64,000 bases of DNA from an uncultured Blautia sp. (GTDB lineage: Bacteria > Bacillota > Clostridia > Lachnospirales > Lachnospiraceae), in NCBI GenBank assembly GCA_902476765.1, contig CABSEJ010000002.1, positions 1 to 64,000 on the forward strand. The letters are read 5' to 3'. Made by a program: the position numbers and the translations under genes. This document shows, piece after piece, positions 8,093-17,726 of the stretch (position 1 is its first letter; every line of letters starts with the position of its first letter). Below the pieces are notes generated by a model. That model did not search any database and was not told the DNA's origin. It worked only from the letters and a program-made list of their open reading frames with translations.

Positions 8093-9340
8093 CTAATCCC
8101 TGGCTGTCTTAGCGCCAAGACAATTCAGGTCTCTGCAAATATCCTCGTATCCTCTCTCAATGAAATTCCGGTTTTCTACATAAGTCTCTCCCCTGGCCGC
8201 CAGACCTGCTACCACGAGAGCAGCACCTCCCCGAAGCTCCTGAGCTTCCACCCGGGTTCCCGAAAGACTGCCTCCCCGGATTATGGCTTCTCTTCCACAC
8301 ACCTCAATATCAGCCCCCATTTTTATTAACTGAGCGGCTGTTTTAAAGCGGTCCTCAAAAATATTCTCCCGAATCCTGCTTTCCCCTTTTGCACAGGATA
8401 AAACTGCCATAAACACAGACTGAAGGTCCGTGGGAAAGCCTGGATACACCTGAGTCTGAAGATTTTCCAGAGGCAGTACAGCCCTGCGGCTGCACAAAGA
8501 CAGTTTACCACTGTTCCAGGTATATTGTCCACCTATTTTCTCATAGGCCCGAAGAAGAGCCCCCATTTCCTCCACCGGAGCATCTAAAAGTACACCGGTT
8601 CCCCTGGTTATGGCGCTGGCACACACATAGGTTCCGGCTGCTATCCTGTCTGACGGTACTTTAAAGACCGTATCATGAAGCCTTTCCACACCCCGAATTC
8701 TAACACAGCCTGTTCCTTCACCTATGATATCAGCCCCTGCCTTTTTCAGAAATCTGCATAGCCAGGTAACTTCCGGTTCCACAGACCCACCCTGTATCAC
8801 AGTGCTTCCTTTGGCGCAGACAGCTCCCAGCACAGCGTTCTGTGTAGCACCTACGCTGGCTTTTGGAAAGGAAATATCGGCCCCTCTCAAACCTGAGGTC
8901 TCTCCAATCAGCATGCCTTCCTCCTCACGAAAAGAAGCTCCCAGACTATTCAAGGCTTTCAAATGCAAATCAATGGGTCTGGCACCAATGACACAACCCC
9001 CGGGATAGGGAACCCGGGCTTTTCCACACCGACCAAGAAGGCTGCCAAGAAGCACAATGGAGGAGCGCATTTTCTCGCCCAGACAGGCATCTGCCTGACA
9101 GCATGTAAGCTCCTTTGTCTCTATAATCAAGGTATTTCCCTGCCACCTGACCTTGGCTCCCAGCTTTTCCAGAAGCTGCCCCATAAGCATAACATCTGCA
9201 ATTTTCGGACAGCCAAGCAGCACAGTTGTTCCTTTTATTAAAAGAGCGGCCGCCATCACTGGCAGTGCCGCATTTTTAGAACCCTGTATTCTCACTTCAC
9301 CGTCTAAAGGAATTCCCCCTGTAACCCTTATTCCATTCAA
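8093..9340 (-). CDS. murA: UDP-N-acetylglucosamine 1-carboxyvinyltransferase MurA
   Basis: Adds enolpyruvate from PEP to UDP-GlcNAc, the first committed step of peptidoglycan synthesis in the cytosol. It shows the N-terminal GSKNAALPVMAAALL, the catalytic cysteine loop GGCVIGARPIDLH (target site of fosfomycin) and late motifs PSDRIAAGTY, PGFPTDLQ and RGGAALVVAGLAA. The open frame extends to 9682, but that stretch overlaps ftsW. AGAGGAG eight bases before a TTG at 9340 gives a 415-residue protein of normal length. It occupies the position after ftsW where murG is found in many bacteria. Confidence 0.93.
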   Translation of the reverse strand: MNGIRVTGGIPLDGEVRIQGSKNAALPVMAAALLIKGTTVLLGCPKIADVMLMGQLLEKLGAKVRWQGNTLIIETKELTCCQADACLGEKMRSSIVLLGSLLGRCGKARVPYPGGCVIGARPIDLHLKALNSLGASFREEEGMLIGETSGLRGADISFPKASVGATQNAVLGAVCAKGSTVIQGGSVEPEVTWLCRFLKKAGADIIGEGTGCVRIRGVERLHDTVFKVPSDRIAAGTYVCASAITRGTGVLLDAPVEEMGALLRAYEKIGGQYTWNSGKLSLCSRRAVLPLENLQTQVYPGFPTDLQSVFMAVLSCAKGESRIRENIFEDRFKTAAQLIKMGADIEVCGREAIIRGGSLSGTRVEAQELRGGAALVVAGLAARGETYVENRNFIERGYEDICRDLNCLGAKTARD

Positions 9341-9447
9341 GTCATACACTCCTCTTATAAACCGTTCCAGACAAAACCTATCTGAAATTATTTTATGCGC
9401 CTTCCTATAGATTGGTGAATTTCTCTGTTTTTGTAACGATACACTAC

Positions 9448-10536
9448 CTACTTTTCCCTTTGGCGGCTGACAGAGAGCGCCAGCCCCATTTCCGCCAGCA
9501 GAAACAAGACCGAGGTCCCCCCATAACTGACAAAGGGCAAAGTGATTCCTGTATTGGGAATAGTGTTGGTTACTACTGCAATGTTTAAAATCACCTGCAT
9601 GGCCATATGACCCATTATCCCCGCTCCAACCAAGGCTCCCGCCAAATCCCGGGCATGGGTAGCAATTACCATAAGACGCCATATGAGAAGACCGAACAGA
9701 AGAATCAAAAGGCAGGCACCTACCAGGCCGGTCTCCTCACAGATGATAGAAAAAATCATGTCATTTTGGGCCTCCGGCACAAATCCCAGCTTTTGCAGGC
9801 TGCTGCCCAGTCCTTTACCGAAAATCCCTCCGCTGCCTATAGCGTAAAGCCCCTGTATGGTCTGGAATCCTTTCTCATAAGCCTCAGGATTCCTCCAGAT
9901 AGCCAGACGTTCCAGGCGGTAACTGGCCATTCCCAGAAAAATACCGATAAATACCAGGCCTGCAACCCCGATTCCCACAAAGGGCAGGTATCTGGGATTG
10001 GACACAAATATCAATATAACACCGATTCCCAGAATAATAATGGCGGTACTCAGATTGCTGGCTCCCACCAAACCTACAATGGGCAGCAGCAAGGCCATGG
10101 TTCCCGCCATATAAAAAATCCCCCTTTTCTTTTCCTCCCCCCTGGTAATCACCCAGGTGAGAAGCAGAATCACCGCCACCTTGGCAAATTCCGAGGGCTG
10201 AAAAGACAGGGGCCCTATAGACAGCCACCGCTTGGAGCCGTTATATTCATCTCCGAACAGAAGTACCATCAGAGACAGCACCAGGGAAATTCCATACCAA
10301 AGGCCTGCAGTTTTTACCAGAATATGATAATCCATACAGGAAACCAGGTACATGCCCATAAGCCCCAGAGAGGTGGCGAAAAGCTGTTTCTTAAAATAAT
10401 AGGCAGAGTCATGGAACTTTACTCTGCCGTTATATGCGCTGGTACTATAAAGGAATATAAGACCGCACACAAGTAAGACCACAACCAAAATCAGAAGAAT
10501 CCCGTCAAACTGACACCCCTTTTTTTCTCTTTCCAA
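9448..10536 (-). CDS. ftsW: SEDS-family peptidoglycan glycosyltransferase FtsW (SpoVE-like)
   Basis: Polymerises lipid II at the septum together with a class B penicillin-binding protein. The 362-residue protein has about ten membrane segments. Family motifs include YSTSAY near the N-terminus, NGSKRWLSIGPLSFQPSEFAK, GFQTIQGLYAIGSGGIFGKG, PEAQNDMIFSIICEETG and the C-terminal PNTGITLPFVSYGGTS. The start TTG at 10536 follows GGAGG. Because it lies in the same unit as spoVD, it could serve sporulation cortex synthesis (SpoVE) as well as division. Sequence does not separate the two. Confidence 0.92.
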   Translation of the reverse strand: MEREKKGCQFDGILLILVVVLLVCGLIFLYSTSAYNGRVKFHDSAYYFKKQLFATSLGLMGMYLVSCMDYHILVKTAGLWYGISLVLSLMVLLFGDEYNGSKRWLSIGPLSFQPSEFAKVAVILLLTWVITRGEEKKRGIFYMAGTMALLLPIVGLVGASNLSTAIIILGIGVILIFVSNPRYLPFVGIGVAGLVFIGIFLGMASYRLERLAIWRNPEAYEKGFQTIQGLYAIGSGGIFGKGLGSSLQKLGFVPEAQNDMIFSIICEETGLVGACLLILLFGLLIWRLMVIATHARDLAGALVGAGIMGHMAMQVILNIAVVTNTIPNTGITLPFVSYGGTSVLFLLAEMGLALSVSRQREK

Positions 10537-10659
10537 TACGCCTAATCCTCCAGGGTATTCTTCTAATTATATGGCTGTTTTTTTTCATATATGACCTGTG
10601 TGAAGAGCGCCCCTTAAATAGGGCTTTTGCTTCTGTCTCCCACAGAGTTTTCCGGAAAT

Positions 10660-12039
10660 CTACCGGTTTTCCAGCTCTCTTACATATTCCTTAAACATAT
10701 CTCCACGCTGTTCATAATTATCAAACTGTCCCCAGCTTGCACAGGCCGGAGATAAAAGAACTGCGTCTCCCTCCCTGGCCTTCTGAGCACAGATTTCCAC
10801 TGCCTCCTTCAGGCTGTCAGCCAGAATGGTATGTTCAAAACCACAGGCATGGGCGGCCTCCCGGATTTTTTCCCTGGTCTGGCCGATAAGCACCAGATAA
10901 CGCACCTTGCCCTCAAAGGACTGAATCCACTCCTCGTAGGAAGACTCCTTGTCATAGCCGCCCCCAATAAGCAGGGTAGGACGGTTCATGGCCTGGATTC
11001 CTTTTATCGCTGCATCCGGGTTGGTACCCTTGGAGTCATTATAATAAGCCACGCCGTTTATTTCCTCCACAAATTCAATTCTGTGGGGTACTGCCTTAAA
11101 TTTCATCACAGCGCTGCGGATAGTTTCAAGAGGCACGCCGGCACAGTAAGCCATGGCCCCGGCGGCCATAACATTCTCAAAATTATGCTTGCCCAGAAGT
11201 TTCAGCTCTCCTGTTCTCACAATCTCCTGTTCCCGGCCATTCAGGCGAAGAATAATTTTATCTCCCTCCAGGAAAATTCCCTCCTCCAGTCTTCTCTCAC
11301 TGGAAAAGAATACCACTCTGGCCGGGCATTTGGCTGCAAATTCTCTCAAAACCTGGTCCTCGTAATTAAGGATACAAAAATCTTCTTTACTCTGGTTGGC
11401 TGTAATCAGCTCCTTCACACGGATATATTCTTCCATGGTATGATGCCGGTTTAAATGGTCCTCCGTAATATTCAAAATCGCTGAAACCTTAGGTGCAAAG
11501 GTATGGGTGGTCTCCAGCTGGAAACTGCTGATTTCTGCCACAGTATAGCTGTCCTCTTCCATGGAAAGAGCAGCCTCAGTATAAGGATTGCCAATATTTC
11601 CCACCACAAAAACAGATGGACTGTGTGCCTTCATAATCTCTCCCAAGAGAGCAGTTGTGGTAGTTTTTCCATTGGTACCTGTAATAGCCAGCACTGTTCC
11701 GGCACCCATACGGTAAGCTAATTCTACCTCTCCCCATACAGGAACGCCGGCAGCCTTCATCCTCTCCACAGGAGGGATGTCCAAAGGCACTCCCGGGCTC
11801 ATCACTGCCAGGTCCAGAGAAGCCGCCAGTTCCTCTGTCAGCTCTCCCAGCACAATCCTGCAGCTGCTGTCCGGAGAAAGCTTTTTCCTTATATCCTCTT
11901 CCCGAAGCTTATCATTTCCGTCGTATAAAACAACCCGGGCATGTGCTGCCTCTAAAAGTTTCACAGCGCCGATTCCGCTGATTCCGCAGCCAAAAACCAG
12001 CACCTTTTTTCCTTCTAACTCTTTTCTATGCAATTCCAT
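10660..12039 (-). CDS. murD: UDP-N-acetylmuramoylalanine--D-glutamate ligase
   Basis: ATP-dependent ligase adding D-glutamate to UDP-MurNAc-L-Ala. An N-terminal Rossmann domain (KVLFGCGISG-like start, written KVLVFGCGISGIGAVK) binds the UDP. The central Mur-ligase domain has the P-loop GTNGKTTTT near residue 120, then NITEDHLNRH. The C-terminal domain shows YYNDSKGTNPDAA and LLSPACASWGQFDNYEQRG. The 459-residue length is normal. A good ribosome site (AAAGGAGAGG) precedes ATG 12039. It is 21 bases after mraY in the spoVD-ftsQ unit. Confidence 0.97.
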   Translation of the reverse strand: MELHRKELEGKKVLVFGCGISGIGAVKLLEAAHARVVLYDGNDKLREEDIRKKLSPDSSCRIVLGELTEELAASLDLAVMSPGVPLDIPPVERMKAAGVPVWGEVELAYRMGAGTVLAITGTNGKTTTTALLGEIMKAHSPSVFVVGNIGNPYTEAALSMEEDSYTVAEISSFQLETTHTFAPKVSAILNITEDHLNRHHTMEEYIRVKELITANQSKEDFCILNYEDQVLREFAAKCPARVVFFSSERRLEEGIFLEGDKIILRLNGREQEIVRTGELKLLGKHNFENVMAAGAMAYCAGVPLETIRSAVMKFKAVPHRIEFVEEINGVAYYNDSKGTNPDAAIKGIQAMNRPTLLIGGGYDKESSYEEWIQSFEGKVRYLVLIGQTREKIREAAHACGFEHTILADSLKEAVEICAQKAREGDAVLLSPACASWGQFDNYEQRGDMFKEYVRELENR

Positions 12040-12060
12040 TTTTCCTCTCCTTTTTTGGCC

Positions 12061-13020
12061 TTACACACCCATCAGGGCAATGAGGCACAAAATTGCCGTC
12101 ACTACAGAAAACACGGCTACCACTCTGGTTTCTGACCATCCGCAAAGCTCAAAGTGGTGATGAATAGGCGCCATCTTAAAGAACCTCTTTCCGTGGGTAG
12201 CCTTGAAATAGCTTACCTGAATCATAACGGAAAGTACCTCCACCACATAGATAAGTCCTACAATCAGAAGAAACAGGGGCATCTGCAGCATATACGCAGT
12301 TCCGGCCACAAAGCCGCCCAGGGCCAGAGAACCGGTGTCTCCCATAAAAATCTTGGCCGGATACACATTAAACAGCAGAAATCCCATAAGGGCTCCCACT
12401 ACAGCACAGGTAATAGGCTCGATTCCGCTCTCTGTGCCGATAGCAACCACTGAGAAAAAGGTAGCTACCATAATAGTGACAGAGGAAGCCAGCCCATCCA
12501 AACCGTCGGTAAAGTTTACCCCATTCACTGCTCCGATAACTGCTACAAACAGCACGGGGATAGCCAGAATCCCTAAATCCAGCTCATAAGAAGGAAAGAA
12601 GGGAATTTTCATCCCCAGGGAAACATCGGTAAATCTCACCAGATAAAAGGCAAAGATAGCCGTCACTACAATCTGACATGCCATTTTCTGTGCCGGCATA
12701 AGCCCGTCCGAACGTTTCAGCACAACTTTCAGATAATCATCCAAAAATCCGATGATGCCAAAACCCAGCGTCAGAAAAAGCACAGGAATAATTTTCGGAT
12801 AATCTTTCACATAAAACAGGGACGTTACCACTGTGGACAAAAGGAAAATAATGCCTCCCATGGTGGGAGTGCCAGCCTTCTTTAAGTGGGACTGCACTCC
12901 CTCCACCCTTTCGGTCTGTCCCATCTTCAGTTTTCTCAAATAGGGAATGATAATCGGTCCCAAAATCACGCTGATGACAAACGCCAAAAGCACCGGTACA
13001 ACCATTTTAAAATCTGCCAT
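12061..13020 (-). CDS. mraY: Phospho-N-acetylmuramoyl-pentapeptide-transferase
   Basis: Membrane enzyme making lipid I from UDP-MurNAc-pentapeptide and undecaprenyl phosphate. It has about ten membrane helices with the conserved loops GTPTMGG, FLDDYLKV, NGVNFTDGLDGLA, MGDTGSLALGG and the C-terminal MAPIHHHFE motif. An ATG also exists at 13032, but GAGGTG sits five bases before ATG 13020, giving the usual MADFK start and 319 residues. It lies between spoVD and murD. Confidence 0.96.
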   Translation of the reverse strand: MADFKMVVPVLLAFVISVILGPIIIPYLRKLKMGQTERVEGVQSHLKKAGTPTMGGIIFLLSTVVTSLFYVKDYPKIIPVLFLTLGFGIIGFLDDYLKVVLKRSDGLMPAQKMACQIVVTAIFAFYLVRFTDVSLGMKIPFFPSYELDLGILAIPVLFVAVIGAVNGVNFTDGLDGLASSVTIMVATFFSVVAIGTESGIEPITCAVVGALMGFLLFNVYPAKIFMGDTGSLALGGFVAGTAYMLQMPLFLLIVGLIYVVEVLSVMIQVSYFKATHGKRFFKMAPIHHHFELCGWSETRVVAVFSVVTAILCLIALMGV

Positions 13021-13081
13021 AGTACACCTCATTTATATGTATTTTTTGCTCTTCCTAGTATAATGCTTTTTTTCCTGATTA

Positions 13082-14806
13082 TCAACCTTCAATCCCCATG
13101 TAAGGAAGGATATTCGTAAATACTTCCCTGATAACAGGGGCGGCAATAGTACCTCCGTAGTAGACACCCTGGGGGTCGTGTATAACACAGATAGCCAGTA
13201 CCTGGGGATTTTCCGCCGGAGTAAAGCCCAGAAAAGAAGAGATATAACGGTTAGCGCTTCTGGGGAGAGTCTGAGAAGTAGCCGTCTTTCCTCCTATGGT
13301 CCTGCCCTCTATGGCCGCATTTTTCCCGGAGCCTTCAGACACCACCTTTTCCAAAATATACCGCACCTGCTGAGAAACTTCCTCAGTAACAATACCGCTC
13401 TTTGTCTCATATTTAAGCTCCTCCACCAGATTTCCCTCCTCATCCGTAACCCTTACTCCGAAATGAGGAGTTACCCGGGTGCCTCCGTTAATAATGGAAC
13501 TGACAGTGGTAGCCAGCTGGATAGGTGTAATCTGAAAAGACTGGCCAAAAGATATAGTGGCAAGTTCCACTTCTCCTATATCTTCTTTTTTATGCATAAT
13601 AGTTCCTGCCTCCCCAGGTAGGTCGATTCCAGTCTTTTCCATCAGGCCAAACTGCTGGAAATATTTATAATAATTGTCCACTCCCAGCCGCAGTCCCACT
13701 TCGATAAATACAGGATTACAGGAATTCATAGCGCCCTCTACAAAATTTTCTGCTCCGTGTCCTGTCCTTTTGTGGCAGTGAATCCTTCTGTCCTCCACAA
13801 TCTTAAACCCGGGACAGCTAAACTGGTCATCCATATGGACCACTCCCTGAGAAAGCCCTGCGGCCATGGTGATAATTTTAAAGGTAGAGCCTGGCTCATA
13901 GGTGTCGTTGATGGTAGGATTTCTCCACATCTGATTGCAGGCGTCCTGAAATTCCTGGTCCGTCATCTGGGAGACATCCGCCCCTGTGTTTAAGGTAAAG
14001 GGGTCGTTTAAATCAAACTCCGGCACATTGGCATTGGCATAGATTTCTCCATTCTGGGGATTCATAAGCAGAATAGACACAGCATCCGCTTCTTTTTCTT
14101 CCATTACCTTTTCCGCAGCCTGCTGCACATACATCTGCAGATTTTTATCCAAACTCACCTGTAAATTATATCCGGGTATGGGTTCCACCCTGCTTTCACC
14201 CAACTGGGAAATTTCCACACCCCGTGCATCGGTGGTGGTCAGGATTTTTCCGTCCACACCCCTGAGTACATCCTCATACATAACCTCCAGCCCCACAATG
14301 CCCTGATTGTCTCCCCCCGTAAATCCCAGCACCTTAGAGGCCAGTTCCTCATAGGGATAATACCGTTTAAAATCTTCGTCCACCTTCACCCCCTCCAGTC
14401 CGTAGCTGCGAATCTTATCTCCCACTGACTTTTCCACATTAGTTTTCACTCGTTCTATAGAAGACACCGTCTCTACTCTTTTTCGGGCAGTCTCCTCCGA
14501 AATCCCCAGCTCTTTCACCAGCATATCAATAACTTTTTCCGGCTCTTTTATCTGGCTGTGTATTACAGAAATGGTACACACCGCTTTATTATCTGCCAGA
14601 ACTTCTCCCTTGCTATCCAGGATTTTTCCTCTGGCCGCCTTTATATCCCGCTCCCTTTCATGGAGCTGCTCCGCCTTCTGGGCGTAATAATCAGAGCGGA
14701 TAACCATCAGATACACCATTCTGCCCATAAGCCCCAGAAGCATAAACCCACAGGCGGCAAAGACAATCACGGTTTTCTTCTTGTGATAGGTCCTGTTTTT
14801 TCTCAT
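13082..14806 (-). CDS. spoVD: Class B penicillin-binding protein, SpoVD-like
   Basis: Transpeptidase for spore-cortex or septal peptidoglycan. It has one N-terminal membrane helix (about residues 12-35), a PBP dimer domain (RGKILDSKGEVLA onward) and a transpeptidase domain. The active-site serine motif STFK is at 307-310 and SCN at 362-364. The third motif reads GGKTATSQT (507-511) rather than KTG. No PASTA domain follows: the protein ends at 574 residues, shorter than B. subtilis SpoVD. Placement beside mraY, downstream of a terminator that separates it from ftsI, supports the SpoVD call over FtsI. Confidence 0.85.
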   Translation of the reverse strand: MRKNRTYHKKKTVIVFAACGFMLLGLMGRMVYLMVIRSDYYAQKAEQLHERERDIKAARGKILDSKGEVLADNKAVCTISVIHSQIKEPEKVIDMLVKELGISEETARKRVETVSSIERVKTNVEKSVGDKIRSYGLEGVKVDEDFKRYYPYEELASKVLGFTGGDNQGIVGLEVMYEDVLRGVDGKILTTTDARGVEISQLGESRVEPIPGYNLQVSLDKNLQMYVQQAAEKVMEEKEADAVSILLMNPQNGEIYANANVPEFDLNDPFTLNTGADVSQMTDQEFQDACNQMWRNPTINDTYEPGSTFKIITMAAGLSQGVVHMDDQFSCPGFKIVEDRRIHCHKRTGHGAENFVEGAMNSCNPVFIEVGLRLGVDNYYKYFQQFGLMEKTGIDLPGEAGTIMHKKEDIGEVELATISFGQSFQITPIQLATTVSSIINGGTRVTPHFGVRVTDEEGNLVEELKYETKSGIVTEEVSQQVRYILEKVVSEGSGKNAAIEGRTIGGKTATSQTLPRSANRYISSFLGFTPAENPQVLAICVIHDPQGVYYGGTIAAPVIREVFTNILPYMGIEG

Positions 14807-14872
14807 TTTCCTACAGACTCCCGGGATTATCTTTATATTATATGTCTTTTGCAGGGAATCCTATGCATGATG

Positions 14873-14916
14873 AAAAAATACCTTCAGTGTACAAGGGATC
14901 TTTGTACACTGAAGGT
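14873..14916 (-). terminator. Terminator after ftsI
   Basis: ACCTTCAGTGTACA (14880-14893) and TGTACACTGAAGGT (14903-14916) form a perfect 14-bp stem with a 9-base loop. The minus strand then reads TATTTTTTC. It separates the mraZ-rsmH-ftsL-ftsI unit from the spoVD-to-ftsQ unit. Confidence 0.9.
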
Positions 14917-15048
14917 AAGAAAAAAAGAGAACCAGGTTCCCGGTTTTTCACAACCCTTTCCCGATTCTCATTCTTTTGAAACAAGCACGCCTGCTGAGTC
15001 AGCATCACCCTACATATAAATACCCGGATTTTACCGTGCCGTCTGCAC

Positions 15049-17205
15049 TTATTCTTCCTCATCCTGGTCCAGCTCTTCCGTGTCATAGACATCCTCATAG
15101 GAATCATCGTTTTCGTCAATACCAGCTTGTTCATTGGTAATTCCGTCTGTATATTCGTCATTTAAATCTTCTTCTGATTCCAATGGGTCTCCGTCCCCAT
15201 AGCCCTGGTCTAAAACTGTACCGTAAGGATTAGAAACGCCGTCTTCCACAATATCTGTGAATTTTGGTACTCCATAAAATCCCTCCCACAACACTGTGGC
15301 ACCTTCCGACTCTTCATCCTGGTAAACATTCATATAAGGCAGTACCTCGGACATAATAGCCTGGGCCAGGTACTGGGCATAGCTGCTGGATGCCTGGCTT
15401 TCCACATTGGGTGTATCCACAACCACATAAATCAGCATTTCAGGCTGGTCCAGAGGGGCAAAACCAATAAAGGATACCAGATAATTTCCTTTTTCCTTTT
15501 CAGTCAGCTTCTCTGCAGTTCCAGTCTTACCGCCCATAGAGTATCCCTGAACCTTAGCTTTGGTACTGGTACCGCTGGCAACACTCATTCCCATATATTC
15601 CCGGATGTCGGCTGATACTTCTTCGGATATAGGACTTTTTAAAACATTTGGGCTGATATTTTCCACAGTTTTTCCATCCTGGTCTGTAATCTCCTTTACC
15701 AGATGAGGCTGGTAATAGGTGCCCCCGTTAATAGCTGCAGCCATAGCCGCAATTTCCTGAATCATGGTACAGGTAAAGCCTTGTCCAAAGGCAGAGGTGG
15801 ACAGCTCCATCTCATACATATCACTTTCTGCAAAAAGAATTCCTGTTCCCTCCCCCGGCAAGTCAATACCGGTTCTGGTTCCAAAATTAAATTTGCTCTG
15901 GTAATTCAGGAATTCCGCAGACCCCATTCTTCTTCCGATAGCCATCATACCATCGTTGCAGGAATTCTGGATAACCTCTCCCAGACTTTCTGCTCCATGG
16001 CTGTTGGGATACACAGCACATCGAACGAAATCTTCTCCAATCTGCTGGCCGCCGTCACAATAAAATCTGGAGTTCTCTGTAATGGCCCCTGATTCCAGGG
16101 CTCCCGCCACCACTATGGGCTTTACCACAGAACCAGGCTCGTAATCATCGCTGATACAAAAATTTCTCCACATATCGAAAAGAGCTTCTCTTGTCTCTTC
16201 ATCTGTCATTTCGTCAATGGCTTCTTCTGTATAAAGTCCGGTTAAATCCCTGGGTTCGTTTAAGTCGTAGCTTCCGGAGCTGGCCATGGCAAGAATTTCT
16301 CCTGTATTGGGGTCCTCCACAATAACCCCTATATTCTCGGCTCCCTTTTTTTGCTCTCCCACCTTATTATTAGGGCCTGCAGACAGAGCCCGGTCAAAGG
16401 CTGAAATATACTTCTCCACAATTTCCTGTATAGTTGCGTCCAATGTAGTAGTAAGATTTTTGCCGTCTACTGCTTCCACAATGGTCTGCCCCTGGTCTGT
16501 GTCTTCACTGAGATAACCGAACTTTCTGCCGTTGGTTCCGTTAAGAGTATTATTATAATACCCCTCCAGGCCCCAGTCTGCTGTATTTCCCGTATCCACA
16601 AAACCGATAACATCGCAGGCCAAATCCTCCAGTGGATAAACTCTTTTATAGGTATCTTCAAAATAAATCCCCTGGACATTTCTCCTTCTGCTCAGTTCAT
16701 CGTCCCCCAGTGCTTCCTGCTCTTCCTCTGTATCAGGTACGGAATTAGCAGCCTCAAAGGCCTTTTTGTCATCCATGGAGACTTCTTTTTTCAGAATCTG
16801 GTACTGACTGTTAGCGGTATTCTCGTTGGTGAGAAGTCCTTCCGCCTTTTCCCTGTCAATGCCGAAATAATCTTCCAAAGCCGTCAGAGTAGGCTCTTTA
16901 TAACTGTCTCTGTAATTAACGGCCTGGCAATCCAGAATCAGATTGTACACCTTTTCACTGTTGGCCAGCACTGTGCCGTTTCGGTCGGTAATAGTTCCTC
17001 TTCGGAAAGGAATCGTAGTATTCGTATACTGCTGCTGAGATTGGGAAAGTACCTGCTGGGTATATTTATTCCCTTCTTTGGCATTGATTACCGTAATTCC
17101 TGCCAATAAACTGACAAAAGCCAGCAGAGTCACTCCAAAAACTCCGGCCAGCTTTCGTTTCATCTTTTTTGTTAATTTTCGTCTCTTAGATTCTTCCTTT
17201 TTCAA
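15049..17205 (-). CDS. ftsI: Septal class B penicillin-binding protein FtsI/PBP2B
   Basis: Septum-specific transpeptidase. Cationic N-terminus, one membrane helix (about 20-41), dimer domain starting FRRGTITDRNGTVLA, and transpeptidase domain with SVVK at 359-362, SCN at 415-417 and KTGT at 560-563, all intact. The 718-residue length is large: an insertion-rich N-terminal half and a C-terminal Asp/Glu-rich tail (about 665-718) account for it, and no clear PASTA repeat remains. Translation probably starts at TTG 17205, overlapping the ftsL stop by four bases, so the two partners are coupled. It is the last gene of the mraZ unit. Confidence 0.9.
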   Translation of the reverse strand: MKKEESKRRKLTKKMKRKLAGVFGVTLLAFVSLLAGITVINAKEGNKYTQQVLSQSQQQYTNTTIPFRRGTITDRNGTVLANSEKVYNLILDCQAVNYRDSYKEPTLTALEDYFGIDREKAEGLLTNENTANSQYQILKKEVSMDDKKAFEAANSVPDTEEEQEALGDDELSRRRNVQGIYFEDTYKRVYPLEDLACDVIGFVDTGNTADWGLEGYYNNTLNGTNGRKFGYLSEDTDQGQTIVEAVDGKNLTTTLDATIQEIVEKYISAFDRALSAGPNNKVGEQKKGAENIGVIVEDPNTGEILAMASSGSYDLNEPRDLTGLYTEEAIDEMTDEETREALFDMWRNFCISDDYEPGSVVKPIVVAGALESGAITENSRFYCDGGQQIGEDFVRCAVYPNSHGAESLGEVIQNSCNDGMMAIGRRMGSAEFLNYQSKFNFGTRTGIDLPGEGTGILFAESDMYEMELSTSAFGQGFTCTMIQEIAAMAAAINGGTYYQPHLVKEITDQDGKTVENISPNVLKSPISEEVSADIREYMGMSVASGTSTKAKVQGYSMGGKTGTAEKLTEKEKGNYLVSFIGFAPLDQPEMLIYVVVDTPNVESQASSSYAQYLAQAIMSEVLPYMNVYQDEESEGATVLWEGFYGVPKFTDIVEDGVSNPYGTVLDQGYGDGDPLESEEDLNDEYTDGITNEQAGIDENDDSYEDVYDTEELDQDEEE

Positions 17206-17699
17206 TCTTCCACCTGCTTGCTGTCCGGGACATCCTGATACTGTCTCACATAGCTGTTATTTCCCGGTGTGTAGTATTTAATCTGTTCCTCTGTAGCAAA
17301 CTCCATACCCAGCTCGTTAATGGCCCGGTCCCGGATTTCATCCAAATCCACCCCCGTAAGCACCTGGCTGTAGTATGCATCATTATCCTCTTTTAACTGG
17401 TTCAGCTCCAGCTCCTTTGCGGCCACCGTGCTTTTCTGTGCGGTAATTTCTGCGGTAAGCTTCACGTAATGTACACAGGCTCCTGTAGCCAAGGCGCATA
17501 CAATTCCAAGAAAAGCAATATAACCTCTGCTCATATTTGTACTCTTTGCCCTGTTCTTCTGTGCCGTCCTGCTCAGCTCTCGTTTAGGCTGCCTCGGCTG
17601 CTCATCCAGCCTGCGGGCAGCGTTCCCGTCCTCATAGTAAGCGGCCTGCCTTAGGACTCTCCTATTGTCATACCTGTTACGGTTTCTTGTTCCTGCCAT
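17202..17699 (-). CDS. ftsL: FtsL-like septum formation initiator protein
   Basis: A 165-residue bitopic protein with a basic N-terminal tail (about 1-55), one membrane helix (YIAFLGIVCALATGACVHYV) and an extracytoplasmic coiled coil (AEITAQKSTVAAKELELNQL) followed by a short C-terminal region. Sequence identity among FtsL proteins is always low. The call rests on topology, size and position between rsmH and ftsI. It should pair with FtsQ and a FtsB-like protein to activate FtsW-FtsI. ATG 17699 follows AAAGGAGAG. Confidence 0.8.
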   Translation of the reverse strand: MAGTRNRNRYDNRRVLRQAAYYEDGNAARRLDEQPRQPKRELSRTAQKNRAKSTNMSRGYIAFLGIVCALATGACVHYVKLTAEITAQKSTVAAKELELNQLKEDNDAYYSQVLTGVDLDEIRDRAINELGMEFATEEQIKYYTPGNNSYVRQYQDVPDSKQVED

Positions 17700-17726
17700 G
17701 AAACTCTCCTTTTAAAGACCTGGCTC

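Noticed and set aside
9341..9682. 114-residue N-terminal extension of MurA in the open frame
   Set aside because: It overlaps the 3' end of ftsW and looks like a frame-shadow (Gly/Ser/Cys-rich, no motif). A good ribosome site before TTG 9340 gives the normal MurA length.
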